DNA of 6,854 bases from Synergistaceae bacterium UBA1037 (GTDB lineage: Bacteria > Synergistota > Synergistia > Synergistales > Synergistaceae), in contig DCEE01000014.1 in the NCBI GenBank assembly GCA_002316795.1, positions 16,121 to 22,974 of the forward strand, read 5' to 3'. The notes beneath the pieces were generated by a model. The model ran no database searches, was not told the DNA's origin, and was given only the letters and a program-made list of their open reading frames with translations. The position numbers and the translations under genes were made by a program. This document shows, in pieces, positions 1-6,450 of the stretch (position 1 is the stretch's first letter; every line of letters begins with the position of its first letter).

Positions 1-36
1 TAGGTAAAAACTACGATATAAATAATCTGACCTGTC

Positions 37-65
37 TTGACATTTGTGCGAAGCGCTGTTATTCT
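37..65 (+). promoter_or_regulatory. Probable vegetative (sigma-A type) promoter of the hrcA operon
   Basis: A perfect -35 hexamer TTGACA (37-42) is followed after exactly 17 bp by TATTCT (60-65), which matches TATAAT at four of six positions. Transcription would start near 72, about 12 bp before the CIRCE operator, which is the usual layout of an HrcA-controlled promoter: the operator sits just downstream of the start point and enters the mRNA leader. I see no sigma-32-like promoter. The start site is inferred from spacing only. Confidence 0.8.
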
Positions 66-83
66 TGTCGCGTTGGAATTGAA

Positions 84-110
84 TTAGCACTCGTAGTATG
101 TGAGTGCTAA
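84..110 (+). promoter_or_regulatory. CIRCE operator (HrcA binding site)
   Basis: This is a perfect 9-9-9 inverted repeat, TTAGCACTC (84-92), nine bases, GAGTGCTAA (102-110), identical to the classical CIRCE consensus. CIRCE is the binding site of the HrcA repressor, whose own gene follows, so the operon is expected to be self-regulated: HrcA needs GroEL to stay active, and unfolded protein that occupies GroEL relieves repression. The element also forms a stem-loop in the leader mRNA. It lies 20 bp before the preferred hrcA start codon. I found no second copy in the window. Confidence 0.98.
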
Positions 111-116
111 CAAAGC

Positions 117-126
117 AGGAAGTGAT
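117..126 (+). promoter_or_regulatory. Ribosome binding site that fixes the hrcA start at TTG 131
   Basis: AGGAAGTGAT (117-126) matches the extended anti-16S complement AGGAGGTGAT at nine of ten positions. The AGGAAG core ends 8 nt before TTG 131, an ideal distance. It lies downstream of GTG 104 and directly against GTG 122, so it cannot serve either of those. It also lies outside the CIRCE stem and so stays accessible. Confidence 0.8.
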
Positions 127-130
127 ACCT

Positions 131-1147
131 TTGCTTACAGAGAGGCAGTTGGAAGTTGTACTTTCCGTGGTCTATGAATACATAAGAAGCGGTGAAAGCG
201 TCGGCTCCCGCACTGTTTCCAAGCGTTATCTGACGGGTCACAGCTCTGCGACGATCAGAAACGAGATGTCCGACCTTGAGGAAATGGGATTTCTGAAACA
301 AACGCACACCTCCTCCGGAAGGATACCGACGACATTGGGTTACAGACTGTATGTGGACTCCGTTCTGCAGAGGGTGGACTCTTCCAGGCACAATAAGGAA
401 TGGATAAAGAGCCTCGGAGAGCATCAGAGAGGTCTGGAGGGCGCGCTTGAGTCGGCATCAGACATCCTCAGCAGGGTGTCAAACTACGTGGGCGTGGCTG
501 CGGTCACCCCTCTCGACAAAGTCAGATTTCAAAGGGTCGATTTTGTCAGACTGGGAGAGAAGAACGTACTTCTTCTTGTGGTACTTCAGGGGGGGCTTGT
601 GCACCAGAAAGTCATAAGCCTGCCTTGGGACATGACTCAGGAGTACCTGGATGACCTTTCGAGAAGGATAAATGTCTTTGCCGGATGTGAATGGACTGAG
701 ATCAAGAACTCCCTGAAAGCGTACATAATGCAGGAACTCAGGGATTACAAATCTGCCTGTGCCGCGGCGCTCCGTGAGCTGGAGGGGATAATGCTCTCTC
801 CTTCAATGAAAGTATTCACCGGATCCATGAGCCACATGCTTAACCTGCCTGATTTTCAGGATTTGGGGCGCATTCAGGCGCTCTATGAATTTCTTGAACA
901 GGAAGAGGGAATGGCAGAACTGGTCAAGAGCTGTTCAATAGAGGGGATAAATGTTGTCATAGGAGAAGAAAACGAATCCCCCGCAATGAAAAAATCAGCG
1001 CTGGTTGCTGCCTCCACGATATGCAACGGACAGATGGCAATGATCGGTGTGGTTGGCCCTGAGAGGATGGACTACGAAAAAGTCATCACAACTATTGATA
1101 GAGTACTTCGGACCATGGACCTTGAGTCTGAAGAGGAGGTTGAATAA
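131..1147 (+). CDS. hrcA: Heat-inducible transcription repressor HrcA
   Basis: HrcA is the dimeric repressor of class I heat-shock genes; it binds CIRCE and depends on GroEL for activity. From TTG 131 the protein is 338 aa, close to the family's usual length, and begins MLTERQLEVV, the typical HrcA N-terminus. A winged helix-turn-helix covers about residues 1-75, with the family signature GSRTVSKR (25-32), SSATIRNEMSDLEE (38-51) and SSGRIPTTLGYRLYVD (61-76). A GAF-like dimerisation and insert region follows, and the conserved GPERMDYEKVI lies near the C-terminus (309-319). The frame is open back to GTG 104, but that start would lie inside the CIRCE and has no ribosome site, so I reject it. 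It is the first gene of the operon, and its last codons contain the ribosome site of grpE (AGGAGG, 1134-1139). Arginine is mostly AGG/AGA (17 of 22 codons). Confidence 0.97.
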   Translation: MLTERQLEVVLSVVYEYIRSGESVGSRTVSKRYLTGHSSATIRNEMSDLEEMGFLKQTHTSSGRIPTTLGYRLYVDSVLQRVDSSRHNKEWIKSLGEHQRGLEGALESASDILSRVSNYVGVAAVTPLDKVRFQRVDFVRLGEKNVLLLVVLQGGLVHQKVISLPWDMTQEYLDDLSRRINVFAGCEWTEIKNSLKAYIMQELRDYKSACAAALRELEGIMLSPSMKVFTGSMSHMLNLPDFQDLGRIQALYEFLEQEEGMAELVKSCSIEGINVVIGEENESPAMKKSALVAASTICNGQMAMIGVVGPERMDYEKVITTIDRVLRTMDLESEEEVE

Positions 1148-1149
1148 AG

Positions 1150-1728
1150 ATGAGAAGGATCAACAAAGATAATACGGAGCCCCCGCTTGGTGAGGAAAGG
1201 GTCGCGGATCCGATGCCTTTTGAAGAGCTGAAGGTGAAAGAAGCGGCAAGTGCCGGCAATGATACGGCAAAACTGACTGAAACTATAGAGGAAATGAAGA
1301 GGGAGATCAAATCTCTGACGGAAGAGGCTGCAAGGGCAAGGGCAGATTACTACAACCTCAGGACCAGGGTAGAGAGAGACAGGGAAAAAAACTGTAAACT
1401 TGCAGCCGAAAGGTCTGTCGAAGAGCTGCTCCCCGTCTTCGAGAATCTTGAAAGGGTCTGCTGTGCCGTAGAGGATGAAGAGAGTAACCTCTACAAGGGC
1501 ATAATGATGGTAACGAAGCAGTTTTATAAGGCGCTGGAAAATCTGGGCCTTGAGAGCATAGAAACGGAAGGTGACTTTGATCCGTCAGTACATGAGGCGG
1601 TATCGATGGAACCTGTAGACGATGAGTCCAGAGACGGATGTATTATCGGAACGCTGAGAAAGGGATACAGACTTGCCGGACGCATCATAAGAGCGCCTCA
1701 GGTGAGAGTGGGAAAATACACCGGCTAG
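1150..1728 (+). CDS. grpE: Nucleotide exchange factor GrpE
   Basis: GrpE is a homodimeric cytoplasmic co-chaperone that releases ADP from DnaK and so resets the chaperone cycle; its long helix also acts as a thermosensor. The 192-aa protein is of normal length. The first 35 or so residues are charged and probably disordered. A heptad-rich coiled coil runs over about 40-95, including YYNLRTRVERDREK (67-80). The helical bundle LLPVFENLERV (93-103) follows, then the beta-wing domain that contacts DnaK, with FDPSVHEAV (143-151) and GYRLAGRIIRAPQVRV (172-187). ATG 1150 is 2 bp after the hrcA stop, with AGGAGG at 1134-1139 (10 nt spacing) inside hrcA, which suggests translational coupling. Seventeen of 18 arginines are AGG/AGA. 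Confidence 0.97.
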   Translation: MRRINKDNTEPPLGEERVADPMPFEELKVKEAASAGNDTAKLTETIEEMKREIKSLTEEAARARADYYNLRTRVERDREKNCKLAAERSVEELLPVFENLERVCCAVEDEESNLYKGIMMVTKQFYKALENLGLESIETEGDFDPSVHEAVSMEPVDDESRDGCIIGTLRKGYRLAGRIIRAPQVRVGKYTG

Positions 1729-1795
1729 GCACTCTAATAACATGGAAACAAGTAAAACAAAAAATATATATTTTATTCAAAAGGTGGAATGAGTT
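1729..1795 (+). other. AT-rich grpE-dnaK spacer with the dnaK ribosome site
   Basis: This 67-bp spacer is the only sizeable gap in the heat-shock operon and is strikingly A/T-rich (1751-1780) compared with its flanks. AAGGTGG (1781-1787), 8 nt before ATG 1796, is the dnaK ribosome site. TATATT (1767-1772) resembles a -10 box, but no -35 sits at the right distance, so I do not call an internal promoter. An unstructured A/U-rich leader could favour high dnaK translation or be an RNase cleavage region; both ideas are inference. Confidence 0.5.
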
Positions 1796-3634
1796 ATGGA
1801 AAAAATAATAGGGATAGACCTGGGTACGACCAACAGCTGTGTAGCGGTAAAAGAGGGGGATAACGTCACAGTCATCCCCAATCCGGAGGGAGGCAGGACA
1901 ACGCCTTCTGTCGTCGCATTTACCAAAGACGGAAACGAGAGGCTCGTTGGGCAGCTCGCTAAGAGGCAGGCGATAGTCAACCCGGACCGGACCATTATTT
2001 CAATAAAAAGACAGATGGGCAGCGACCACAAAGTAACCATTGACGGACAGAAGTACACCCCCCAGCAGATCTCATCAATGATCCTCCAGAAGCTGAAGAG
2101 GGATGCGGAGGAATATCTGGGAACCGCCGTTTCCAAAGCGGTCATCACGTGCCCCGCATACTTTACCGATGCCCAAAGGCAGGCAACGAAAGATGCCGGC
2201 ACCATCGCGGGACTCGAGGTGCTCAGGGTCATCAACGAACCGACAGCCGCGTGCCTCGCTTACGGAGTTGACAAGGAAGGGGACCACAAGATAATGGTCT
2301 TTGACCTTGGCGGGGGAACTTTTGACGTATCAATACTGGACGTAGGCGAAGGCGTTTTTGAGGTCCTTTCGACCTCCGGAGACAACATGCTGGGCGGAGA
2401 CGACTGGGATGCAAAGGTAGTCAACTGGATGGCGGATGAATTCAGGAAGACGGACGGAGTGGACCTGAGGAAGGACAAAATGGCAGCTCAGCGTCTTCGC
2501 GAGGCAGCTGAGAAGGCGAAGATAGAGCTCTCTTCAATGGCGGAGACATCGATATCGCTGCCCTTCATCACAGCTGATCAGAACGGCCCCAAGCACCTTG
2601 AAATGACGCTTACGAGGGCGAAATTCGAAGAGCTGACGAGGGATCTTCTTGACAGGACGGTCCAGCCAGTGCGTACCGCAATGAAGGATGCAGGTCTGCA
2701 GCCCTCAGATGTCGACAAGATACTTCTGGTTGGAGGATCCACGCGTATGCCGATGGTCCAGCGCAAGGTCAAAGAGCTTCTGGGCAAGGAGCCGACAAAG
2801 GGGATAAACCCTGACGAATGCGTTGCAGTAGGAGCGGCGATACAGGGAGCGATCCTCTCGGGAGAGCACAAAGGGATAGTCCTGGTAGACGTTACGCCGC
2901 TCTCCCTTGGCCTTGAGACCCTTGGCGGAGTATTTACAAAGATAATAGAGAAGAACAGTGCGATACCTGTCTCCAAAAGCCAGGTCTTCACTACTGCGGC
3001 AGACAACCAGCCGCAGGTCGAAATACACGTTCTTCAGGGCGAAAGGGCGATGGCGGGCGACAACGTTTCACTCGGAAGGTTCTTCCTTGACGGCATAGCG
3101 CCGGCTCCGAGGGGAATTCCTCAGATAGAGGTAACTTTCGACATAGACGCGAACGGTATCGTCAACGTCACAGCCAAGGACAAGGCTACCAGCAAGGTCC
3201 AGAACATAACGATCCAGTCATCGAGACTGTCGGACGCAGAGATAGACAAAATGCGCCGTGATGCTGAAATGAACGAGGATGAGGACAGGAAGAAGAAAGA
3301 GCTTGTCGAGGCCAGGAATGAGGGCGACAGTGCTGCGTACAATGCTGAAAAAGCTTTGAAGGAACTAGGGGATGACGCAACATCCGAAGAAAAGGCTGCA
3401 GTTGAAGAAAAGATCAAGACCCTGAGAGACCTTCTGACAAGCGAAGACGCATCGGCGATCAAGGCCGCGGTCGATGCCCTTATGAACGCCATGCACCCCA
3501 TCTCACAGAAATCGTACGCAAAGGCACATGCGGCACAGGGCAATACTGCCGGTGCAGAGACAAATACGGACAACGGAGACTCAAACGGCGGAACTACTGT
3601 AGATGCGGAATTCCACGAAGAAGACAACCAATAA
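1796..3634 (+). CDS. dnaK: Molecular chaperone DnaK (Hsp70)
   Basis: DnaK is the ATP-dependent Hsp70 that binds exposed hydrophobic segments of nascent or damaged proteins in the cytoplasm, working with DnaJ and GrpE. The ATPase domain (about 1-360) shows the phosphate-1 loop [11 protein letters not shown] (5-15), catalytic Lys71, phosphate-2 [10 protein letters not shown] (168-177) with Thr175 matching E. coli Thr199, GGDDWD (200-205) and the adenosine motif VGGSTRMP. The interdomain linker and start of the substrate domain read [11 protein letters not shown] (362-372). A helical lid and an acidic tail ending [11 protein letters not shown] follow. The length of 612 aa is that of the short Gram-positive-type form: between Lys71 and Thr175 there are about 25 fewer residues than in E. 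coli (Lys70 to Thr199). Trp replaces the commoner Phe in GGDD(F/W)D. The start is set by AAGGTGG at 1781-1787. The gap to dnaJ is 17 bp. Confidence 0.99.
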   Translation: MEKIIGIDLGTTNSCVAVKEGDNVTVIPNPEGGRTTPSVVAFTKDGNERLVGQLAKRQAIVNPDRTIISIKRQMGSDHKVTIDGQKYTPQQISSMILQKLKRDAEEYLGTAVSKAVITCPAYFTDAQRQATKDAGTIAGLEVLRVINEPTAACLAYGVDKEGDHKIMVFDLGGGTFDVSILDVGEGVFEVLSTSGDNMLGGDDWDAKVVNWMADEFRKTDGVDLRKDKMAAQRLREAAEKAKIELSSMAETSISLPFITADQNGPKHLEMTLTRAKFEELTRDLLDRTVQPVRTAMKDAGLQPSDVDKILLVGGSTRMPMVQRKVKELLGKEPTKGINPDECVAVGAAIQGAILSGEHKGIVLVDVTPLSLGLETLGGVFTKIIEKNSAIPVSKSQVFTTAADNQPQVEIHVLQGERAMAGDNVSLGRFFLDGIAPAPRGIPQIEVTFDIDANGIVNVTAKDKATSKVQNITIQSSRLSDAEIDKMRRDAEMNEDEDRKKKELVEARNEGDSAAYNAEKALKELGDDATSEEKAAVEEKIKTLRDLLTSEDASAIKAAVDALMNAMHPISQKSYAKAHAAQGNTAGAETNTDNGDSNGGTTVDAEFHEEDNQ

Positions 3635-3651
3635 CGTGAGGTGAGGCGCGG

Positions 3652-4785
3652 ATGGCTGCTCCCGGCAAAAAGGACTACTATGAAATACTCGGTGTTGGAC
3701 GGGGAGCCTCGGCCGACGAGATAAAAAAAGCATACCGCAAGCTGACCCGGAAATATCATCCTGACGCAAATCAGGGAGATTCTCAGGCAGAGAAAAAGTA
3801 CAAAGAGATCAACGAGGCCAATGAAGTCCTGAGTGATCCACAGAAAAGGGCTCAGTATGACCAGTTCGGCTATGTGGGCGACATGCCTCCCGGAGGGGAT
3901 TTCGGCGGCTTCGGTGGTTTCGGCGGGGCAGATTTCGGAGACCTTTTCGGAGACCTTTTCGGGAGCGCATTCAGCGGTGCCGGCAGGAGGACTGTTGACC
4001 CCAACGCTCCCCGCAGAGGAAACGACCTTGAATATACGATGCAGATCTCTCTTGAGGATGCATACAGGGGGATCACTAAGAAGATAGAGGTCCCGCGTCT
4101 TGAAACATGTCCCCACTGCGGAGGCAGCGGAGCCGAACCGGGCACCAATGCCGAAACATGCCCTACGTGCGGCGGGCGCGGACAGGTGCAGCAGACAGTC
4201 AACACGCCCTTCGGCCAGATGGCCCAGGTAACTGCCTGCCCGACATGCCACGGCAAAGGCAAGGTGATCAAGGCCCCGTGCCGCGAATGCAGAGGACAGG
4301 GTCGGGTTAGAAAAAAGCATTCCGTCGATGTCAAGATACCCGCCGGTATAGACACCGGAATAAGGCTGAGAGTATCCAGTCAGGGAGAGGCCGGGATCAA
4401 CGGAGGCCCTTCGGGGGATCTTTTCCTGCTGATAGAGGTCAAGCCTGACAGAAGGTTCCAGCGGAAGGGCGACGACCTCAACACGTCGGTTGACATACTG
4501 TATCCGCAGGCGGTGCTTGGGTGTGAAGTAAAGATAGAGACTTTTGACGGCTCAGAAACACTTGATATCCCGGCCGGCACTCAGCCTGGATCAAAACTGC
4601 GCATAAAGGGAAGGGGCATGCCGAGGCTGCGCGGTAAGGGCAACGGAGATATGAATATACTGGTCAGGGTGAGCATCAGCAAAGATCCTTCAGCCAAAGA
4701 GCGGGAACTCCTCGAACATATAGCAAAGGAGATGAAAGTCCCCGTAAAAAACAAAGAGGGGTTTTTCGATAAGATAAAGAGGTAG
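3652..4785 (+). CDS. dnaJ: Co-chaperone DnaJ (type I Hsp40)
   Basis: DnaJ delivers substrates to DnaK and stimulates its ATP hydrolysis. This is a full type I protein of 377 aa. The J domain covers 7-73 with the essential HPD at 36-38 and QKRAQYD at 64-70. A Gly/Phe-rich linker (about 74-111) contains [10 protein letters not shown] zinc-binding domain has all four CXXCXGXG repeats (153-217: [32 protein letters not shown]). Two beta-barrel substrate domains and a C-terminal dimerisation segment follow. Asn57 stands where EAYEVL usually has Tyr, a mild change. Ribosome site GAGGTGA (3638-3644) lies 7 nt before ATG 3652, in the short gap after dnaK, so the two are surely cotranscribed. A strong stem-loop begins 24 bp after the stop, ending the operon. 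Confidence 0.99.
   Translation: MAAPGKKDYYEILGVGRGASADEIKKAYRKLTRKYHPDANQGDSQAEKKYKEINEANEVLSDPQKRAQYDQFGYVGDMPPGGDFGGFGGFGGADFGDLFGDLFGSAFSGAGRRTVDPNAPRRGNDLEYTMQISLEDAYRGITKKIEVPRLETCPHCGGSGAEPGTNAETCPTCGGRGQVQQTVNTPFGQMAQVTACPTCHGKGKVIKAPCRECRGQGRVRKKHSVDVKIPAGIDTGIRLRVSSQGEAGINGGPSGDLFLLIEVKPDRRFQRKGDDLNTSVDILYPQAVLGCEVKIETFDGSETLDIPAGTQPGSKLRIKGRGMPRLRGKGNGDMNILVRVSISKDPSAKERELLEHIAKEMKVPVKNKEGFFDKIKR
3933..3962 (+). repeat. 12-bp tandem repeat (2.5 copies) in the dnaJ Gly/Phe region
   Basis: TTTCGGAGACCT occurs twice in tandem (3933-3944 and 3945-3956), followed by a half copy TTTCGG (3957-3962). Because the unit is four codons long it encodes the repeated peptide FGDL and keeps frame when copies are gained or lost. 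It sits in the flexible linker of DnaJ, next to further GGF codon repeats (3901-3926), where length changes are tolerated. Confidence 0.85.
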
Positions 4786-4809
4786 AAATGAACCTGAACA
4801 TGTGGATAT

Positions 4810-4861
4810 GAAAGCCGGACCGGATTTTTCGCCGAGAGGAGAAAACCCCGGTCCGGCTTTC
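4810..4861 (+). terminator. Strong stem-loop after dnaJ, probable operon end
   Basis: GAAAGCCGGACCGG (4810-4823) pairs perfectly with CCGGTCCGGCTTTC (4848-4861), a 14-bp G/C-rich stem. Inside it, after a 2x2 internal mismatch, TTTTC (4826-4830) pairs with GAAAA (4841-4845), leaving a 10-nt loop. The structure lies 24 bp after the dnaJ stop. A normal run of T residues after the stem is missing: the only T's (TTT, 4858-4860) are part of the stem and the next bases are TAGTGG. It may therefore be a weak or factor-assisted terminator, or a 3'-end stabiliser against exonucleases. The hairpin itself is certain; its function is inferred. Confidence 0.7.
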
Positions 4862-4962
4862 TAGTGGATGGCAAAGGCTGTTGTCATGTGATCGTCAATA
4901 GCTGATGAAAAAGTTATTTGGTATTTTTCTTAAAAACAGAAAATAAACCCCGTTGAGCTATA

Positions 4963-4980
4963 AATTCAAAATTTTGAATT
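4963..4980. promoter_or_regulatory. 18-bp perfect palindrome, candidate operator upstream of livK
   Basis: AATTCAAAATTTTGAATT reads the same on both strands with no spacer. Lacking loop bases, it would make a poor RNA hairpin, so a site for a dimeric DNA-binding protein is more likely than a terminator. It ends 16 bp before the -35 box of the livK promoter, about 50-70 bp before the inferred transcription start, a position typical of an activator site. It does not fit the CodY consensus well, and I cannot name a regulator. Chance occurrence in A/T-rich DNA is possible. Confidence 0.45.
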
Positions 4981-4996
4981 CACAAACTATTCTTTC

Positions 4997-5025
4997 TTTA
5001 CATATCCAACCGTGGAATATAGAAT
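4997..5025 (+). promoter_or_regulatory. Probable promoter of the livK-livH operon
   Basis: TTTACA (4997-5002, five of six consensus bases) and TAGAAT (5020-5025, five of six) are separated by exactly 17 bp. Transcription would begin near 5032, giving a leader of about 150 nt. A second, weaker candidate has -10 TATTAT (5071-5076) with a poor -35 (TTCTTA, 5047-5052, 18-bp spacing) and would shorten the leader to about 100 nt. Confidence 0.65.
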
Positions 5026-5170
5026 AATCGAAGCAGACACGAGACCTTCTTAGTATTTTTTCCATTCTTGTATTATTACTGTGCAGCTGACTGGAGGTGA
5101 GGCTCAGGAGTTAGGTTCCCGAATCACACAGCGGTCCTGAAAGTATCTGAAATATTTCCACAATATTATT

Positions 5171-5177
5171 GGAGGTG
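5171..5177 (+). promoter_or_regulatory. Ribosome binding site that fixes livK at TTG 5185
   Basis: GGAGGTG matches the anti-Shine-Dalgarno complement fully and ends 7 nt before TTG 5185. The next in-frame ATG (codon 8) would remove the positively charged start of the signal peptide, so TTG is the start. Confidence 0.9.
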
Positions 5178-5184
5178 CAGTATA

Positions 5185-6336
5185 TTGAAGAAGATCCTTG
5201 CGGTTATGGCAGTCATTTTTATTCTTTGTTCAGCAGGCGCGGCACTCGCAGCCGATCCCATCAAAGTCGGATATCTCGCAGCCCTCACCGGCGACTACGC
5301 AGCTTACGGAATCACTGAAGTAAACATGGCCAAAATGGTGGTCGGTGATGTCAACGCAAAGGGCGGAGTTCTCGGCCGCCCTATCGAACTTGTCATTTAT
5401 GATACAAAGACACGCAACGAAGACGCAGTCAACGCTGTCCGCCGTATGATAGAGAGCGACAAGGTCGTAGCCATCATCGGAGCGAACTCGAGCGGGATCA
5501 ACATCGCAACCGCTCCCATCGTTGACAAGGGCAAGACCCCGCAGATCTCAACAGTAGGGACCAACCCGCTCGTAACAGTCGACAACAAGGGAAAGGTCCG
5601 CCCTTACTCTTTCCGTATATGCTTCACCGACCCCTATCAGGGAGCTCTTGCTGCGGAACTTGCAATGACGACCCTCAAAAAGGACAAGGCAGCTATCCTT
5701 TACAACGTAGGTTCAGACTATGCACAGGGACTCAGGGAATTCTTCGTTAAAAGCTATACAGCCCTTAAAGGCAAAGTTGTTGCCGATGAGGGTTACCGTG
5801 AGACAGACGTCGACTTCCGCGCACAGCTGACGAAGGTAAAGAGCTCCGGGGCAAACGCCCTCTTCCTGCCGGGAATGGGTAAGGACATGGCCCTCATAAT
5901 CAAACAGGCCCGGGAACTCGGACTCAATGACATCACCATCATCGGCGGCGACGGATACGGCGAGTTCATGAACGAGATCGCCGGGGACTCAATGAAGGGT
6001 ACCTACTGGGTCAACCACACATACCTCGAAGATCCCGGCATGTCACCGATCTTTGCACGCTACAAGGAAGTCTACAAGGATGACTGTAAGGAATTCGTAA
6101 ACGGAACAATGGCATATGACGCGACATACTGGCTCGTAGACGCGATCAAGCGCGCAGGCAAGGCTGAAGGCCCCGCGATAGCTAAGGCTCTCGAAGCAAC
6201 AAAGGGACTCAAGCTCAACCATGCGACGCTGACGATCAATCCCAAGGATCACAACCCGCTCAACAAGGCAGGAATAATCCTCAAGGTCGGAGATGACCTT
6301 AAGGCCAAATTCTTCCAGAAAGTCGAACCCAAATAA
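5185..6336 (+). CDS. livK: Branched-chain amino acid type ABC transporter, periplasmic substrate-binding protein
   Basis: This type I periplasmic binding protein of the Leu/Ile/Val family (383 aa, normal length) captures the substrate outside the inner membrane and hands it to a LivH/LivM permease. Residues 1-22 form a Sec signal peptide: Lys2-Lys3, a hydrophobic core, and a cleavage site after Ala-Leu-Ala (20-22). Cys15 lies within the hydrophobic core and no lipobox surrounds it, so the mature protein should be free and start ADPIKVGYLAALTG. The family pattern follows: LTGDYAAYG (34-42), GGVLGRPIELVIYDTK (60-75), the ligand-pocket region IIGANSSG (97-104), and IIGGDGYGE (252-260). The true substrate could be Leu/Ile/Val, another amino acid or a related small acid; sequence alone does not decide. 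Ten of 12 Arg codons are CGC/CGT, unlike the AGG-rich heat-shock genes, which suggests very high expression. livH follows after 114 bp. Confidence 0.92.
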   Translation: MKKILAVMAVIFILCSAGAALAADPIKVGYLAALTGDYAAYGITEVNMAKMVVGDVNAKGGVLGRPIELVIYDTKTRNEDAVNAVRRMIESDKVVAIIGANSSGINIATAPIVDKGKTPQISTVGTNPLVTVDNKGKVRPYSFRICFTDPYQGALAAELAMTTLKKDKAAILYNVGSDYAQGLREFFVKSYTALKGKVVADEGYRETDVDFRAQLTKVKSSGANALFLPGMGKDMALIIKQARELGLNDITIIGGDGYGEFMNEIAGDSMKGTYWVNHTYLEDPGMSPIFARYKEVYKDDCKEFVNGTMAYDATYWLVDAIKRAGKAEGPAIAKALEATKGLKLNHATLTINPKDHNPLNKAGIILKVGDDLKAKFFQKVEPK

Positions 6337-6359
6337 TTTCACTGAATGCTATTCCACGA

Positions 6360-6386
6360 GGGCTTGGGGAATCACTCCCCAAGCCC
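6360..6386 (+). terminator. Intercistronic stem-loop between livK and livH
   Basis: GGGCTTGGGGA (6360-6370) pairs perfectly with TCCCCAAGCCC (6376-6386) around a 5-nt loop, ATCAC. No T-run follows (GTTCAGATCC), so it is unlikely to stop all transcription. In binding-protein transporter operons, stem-loops at this position are known to protect the upstream message or cause partial termination, giving more binding protein than permease. That role is inferred here; the hairpin is directly visible. Confidence 0.75.
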
Positions 6387-6415
6387 GTTCAGATCCTTGC
6401 TTCAGGTTCTGAGGA

Positions 6416-6430
6416 CTGGTTAGGCACCAG
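6416..6430 (+). other. Small hairpin before the livH ribosome site
   Basis: CTGGT (6416-6420) and ACCAG (6426-6430) can pair around the loop TAGGC, 7 nt before the livH Shine-Dalgarno sequence. The stem is only 5 bp, so it may be chance, but it could modestly affect loading of ribosomes on livH. Confidence 0.3.
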
Positions 6431-6437
6431 AAAGGCA

Positions 6438-6443
6438 GAGGTG
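6438..6443 (+). promoter_or_regulatory. Ribosome binding site that favours livH start at TTG 6451
   Basis: GAGGTG (6438-6443) ends 7 nt before TTG 6451, the same spacing as in livK. The in-frame ATG at 6457 would be 13 nt away, which is long, so TTG is preferred; the choice changes the protein by only two residues. Confidence 0.7.
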
Positions 6444-6450
6444 TTTTAAA

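Larger units (their letters stand above)
4862..5184 (+). other. Gene-free regulatory region between dnaJ and livK
   Basis: This stretch of 323 bp has no supportable coding sequence on either strand. In order it holds an A/T-rich segment (about 4905-4962), a perfect 18-bp palindrome (4963-4980), a promoter (4997-5025), and a leader of about 150 nt. The leader contains a Shine-Dalgarno-like GGAGGTGA (5093-5100) with no start codon at a usable distance, and a possible 6-bp stem TCAGGA/TCCTGA (5104-5109 with 5135-5140). It ends with the true livK ribosome site. I compared the leader by eye with T-box, glycine, lysine and SAM riboswitch signatures and recognised none. Confidence 0.7.

Noticed and set aside
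1..36. Tail of an upstream gene at the window start
   Set aside because: The first 36 bp are A/T-rich and too short to assign; an initial TAG alone is not evidence of a coding end.
1730..1735. GCACTC at the end of grpE, resembling a CIRCE half-site before dnaK
   Set aside because: No matching GAGTGC lies at the required 9-bp spacing. Other single GCACTC or GGCACTC occurrences (for example in dnaJ and livK) likewise lack a partner.
1706..1735. A possible AGAGTG/CACTCT hairpin at the end of grpE
   Set aside because: It has only 6 bp around a loop of about 19 nt, partly inside coding sequence, and no T-run.
1777..2235. A 152-codon open frame on the - strand over the start of dnaK
   Set aside because: It is a shadow of dnaK, with no recognisable family and no supporting context.
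3121..4320. A 399-codon open frame on the - strand spanning the dnaK-dnaJ junction
   Set aside because: It lies antisense to two unmistakable conserved genes. Its translation is Ser/Ala/Phe-rich with no recognisable domain, as expected from the reverse complement of biased codons.
4788..4811. A 7-codon frame (MNLNMWI) right after dnaJ with a nearby purine-rich stretch
   Set aside because: It is too short and runs into the foot of the operon-end hairpin; nothing separates it from chance.
5227..5229. Cys15 in the livK signal peptide as a lipoprotein anchor
   Set aside because: The preceding residues are Ile-Leu, without the small residue required before a lipobox Cys, and a good Ala-Leu-Ala signal peptidase I site follows at 20-22.
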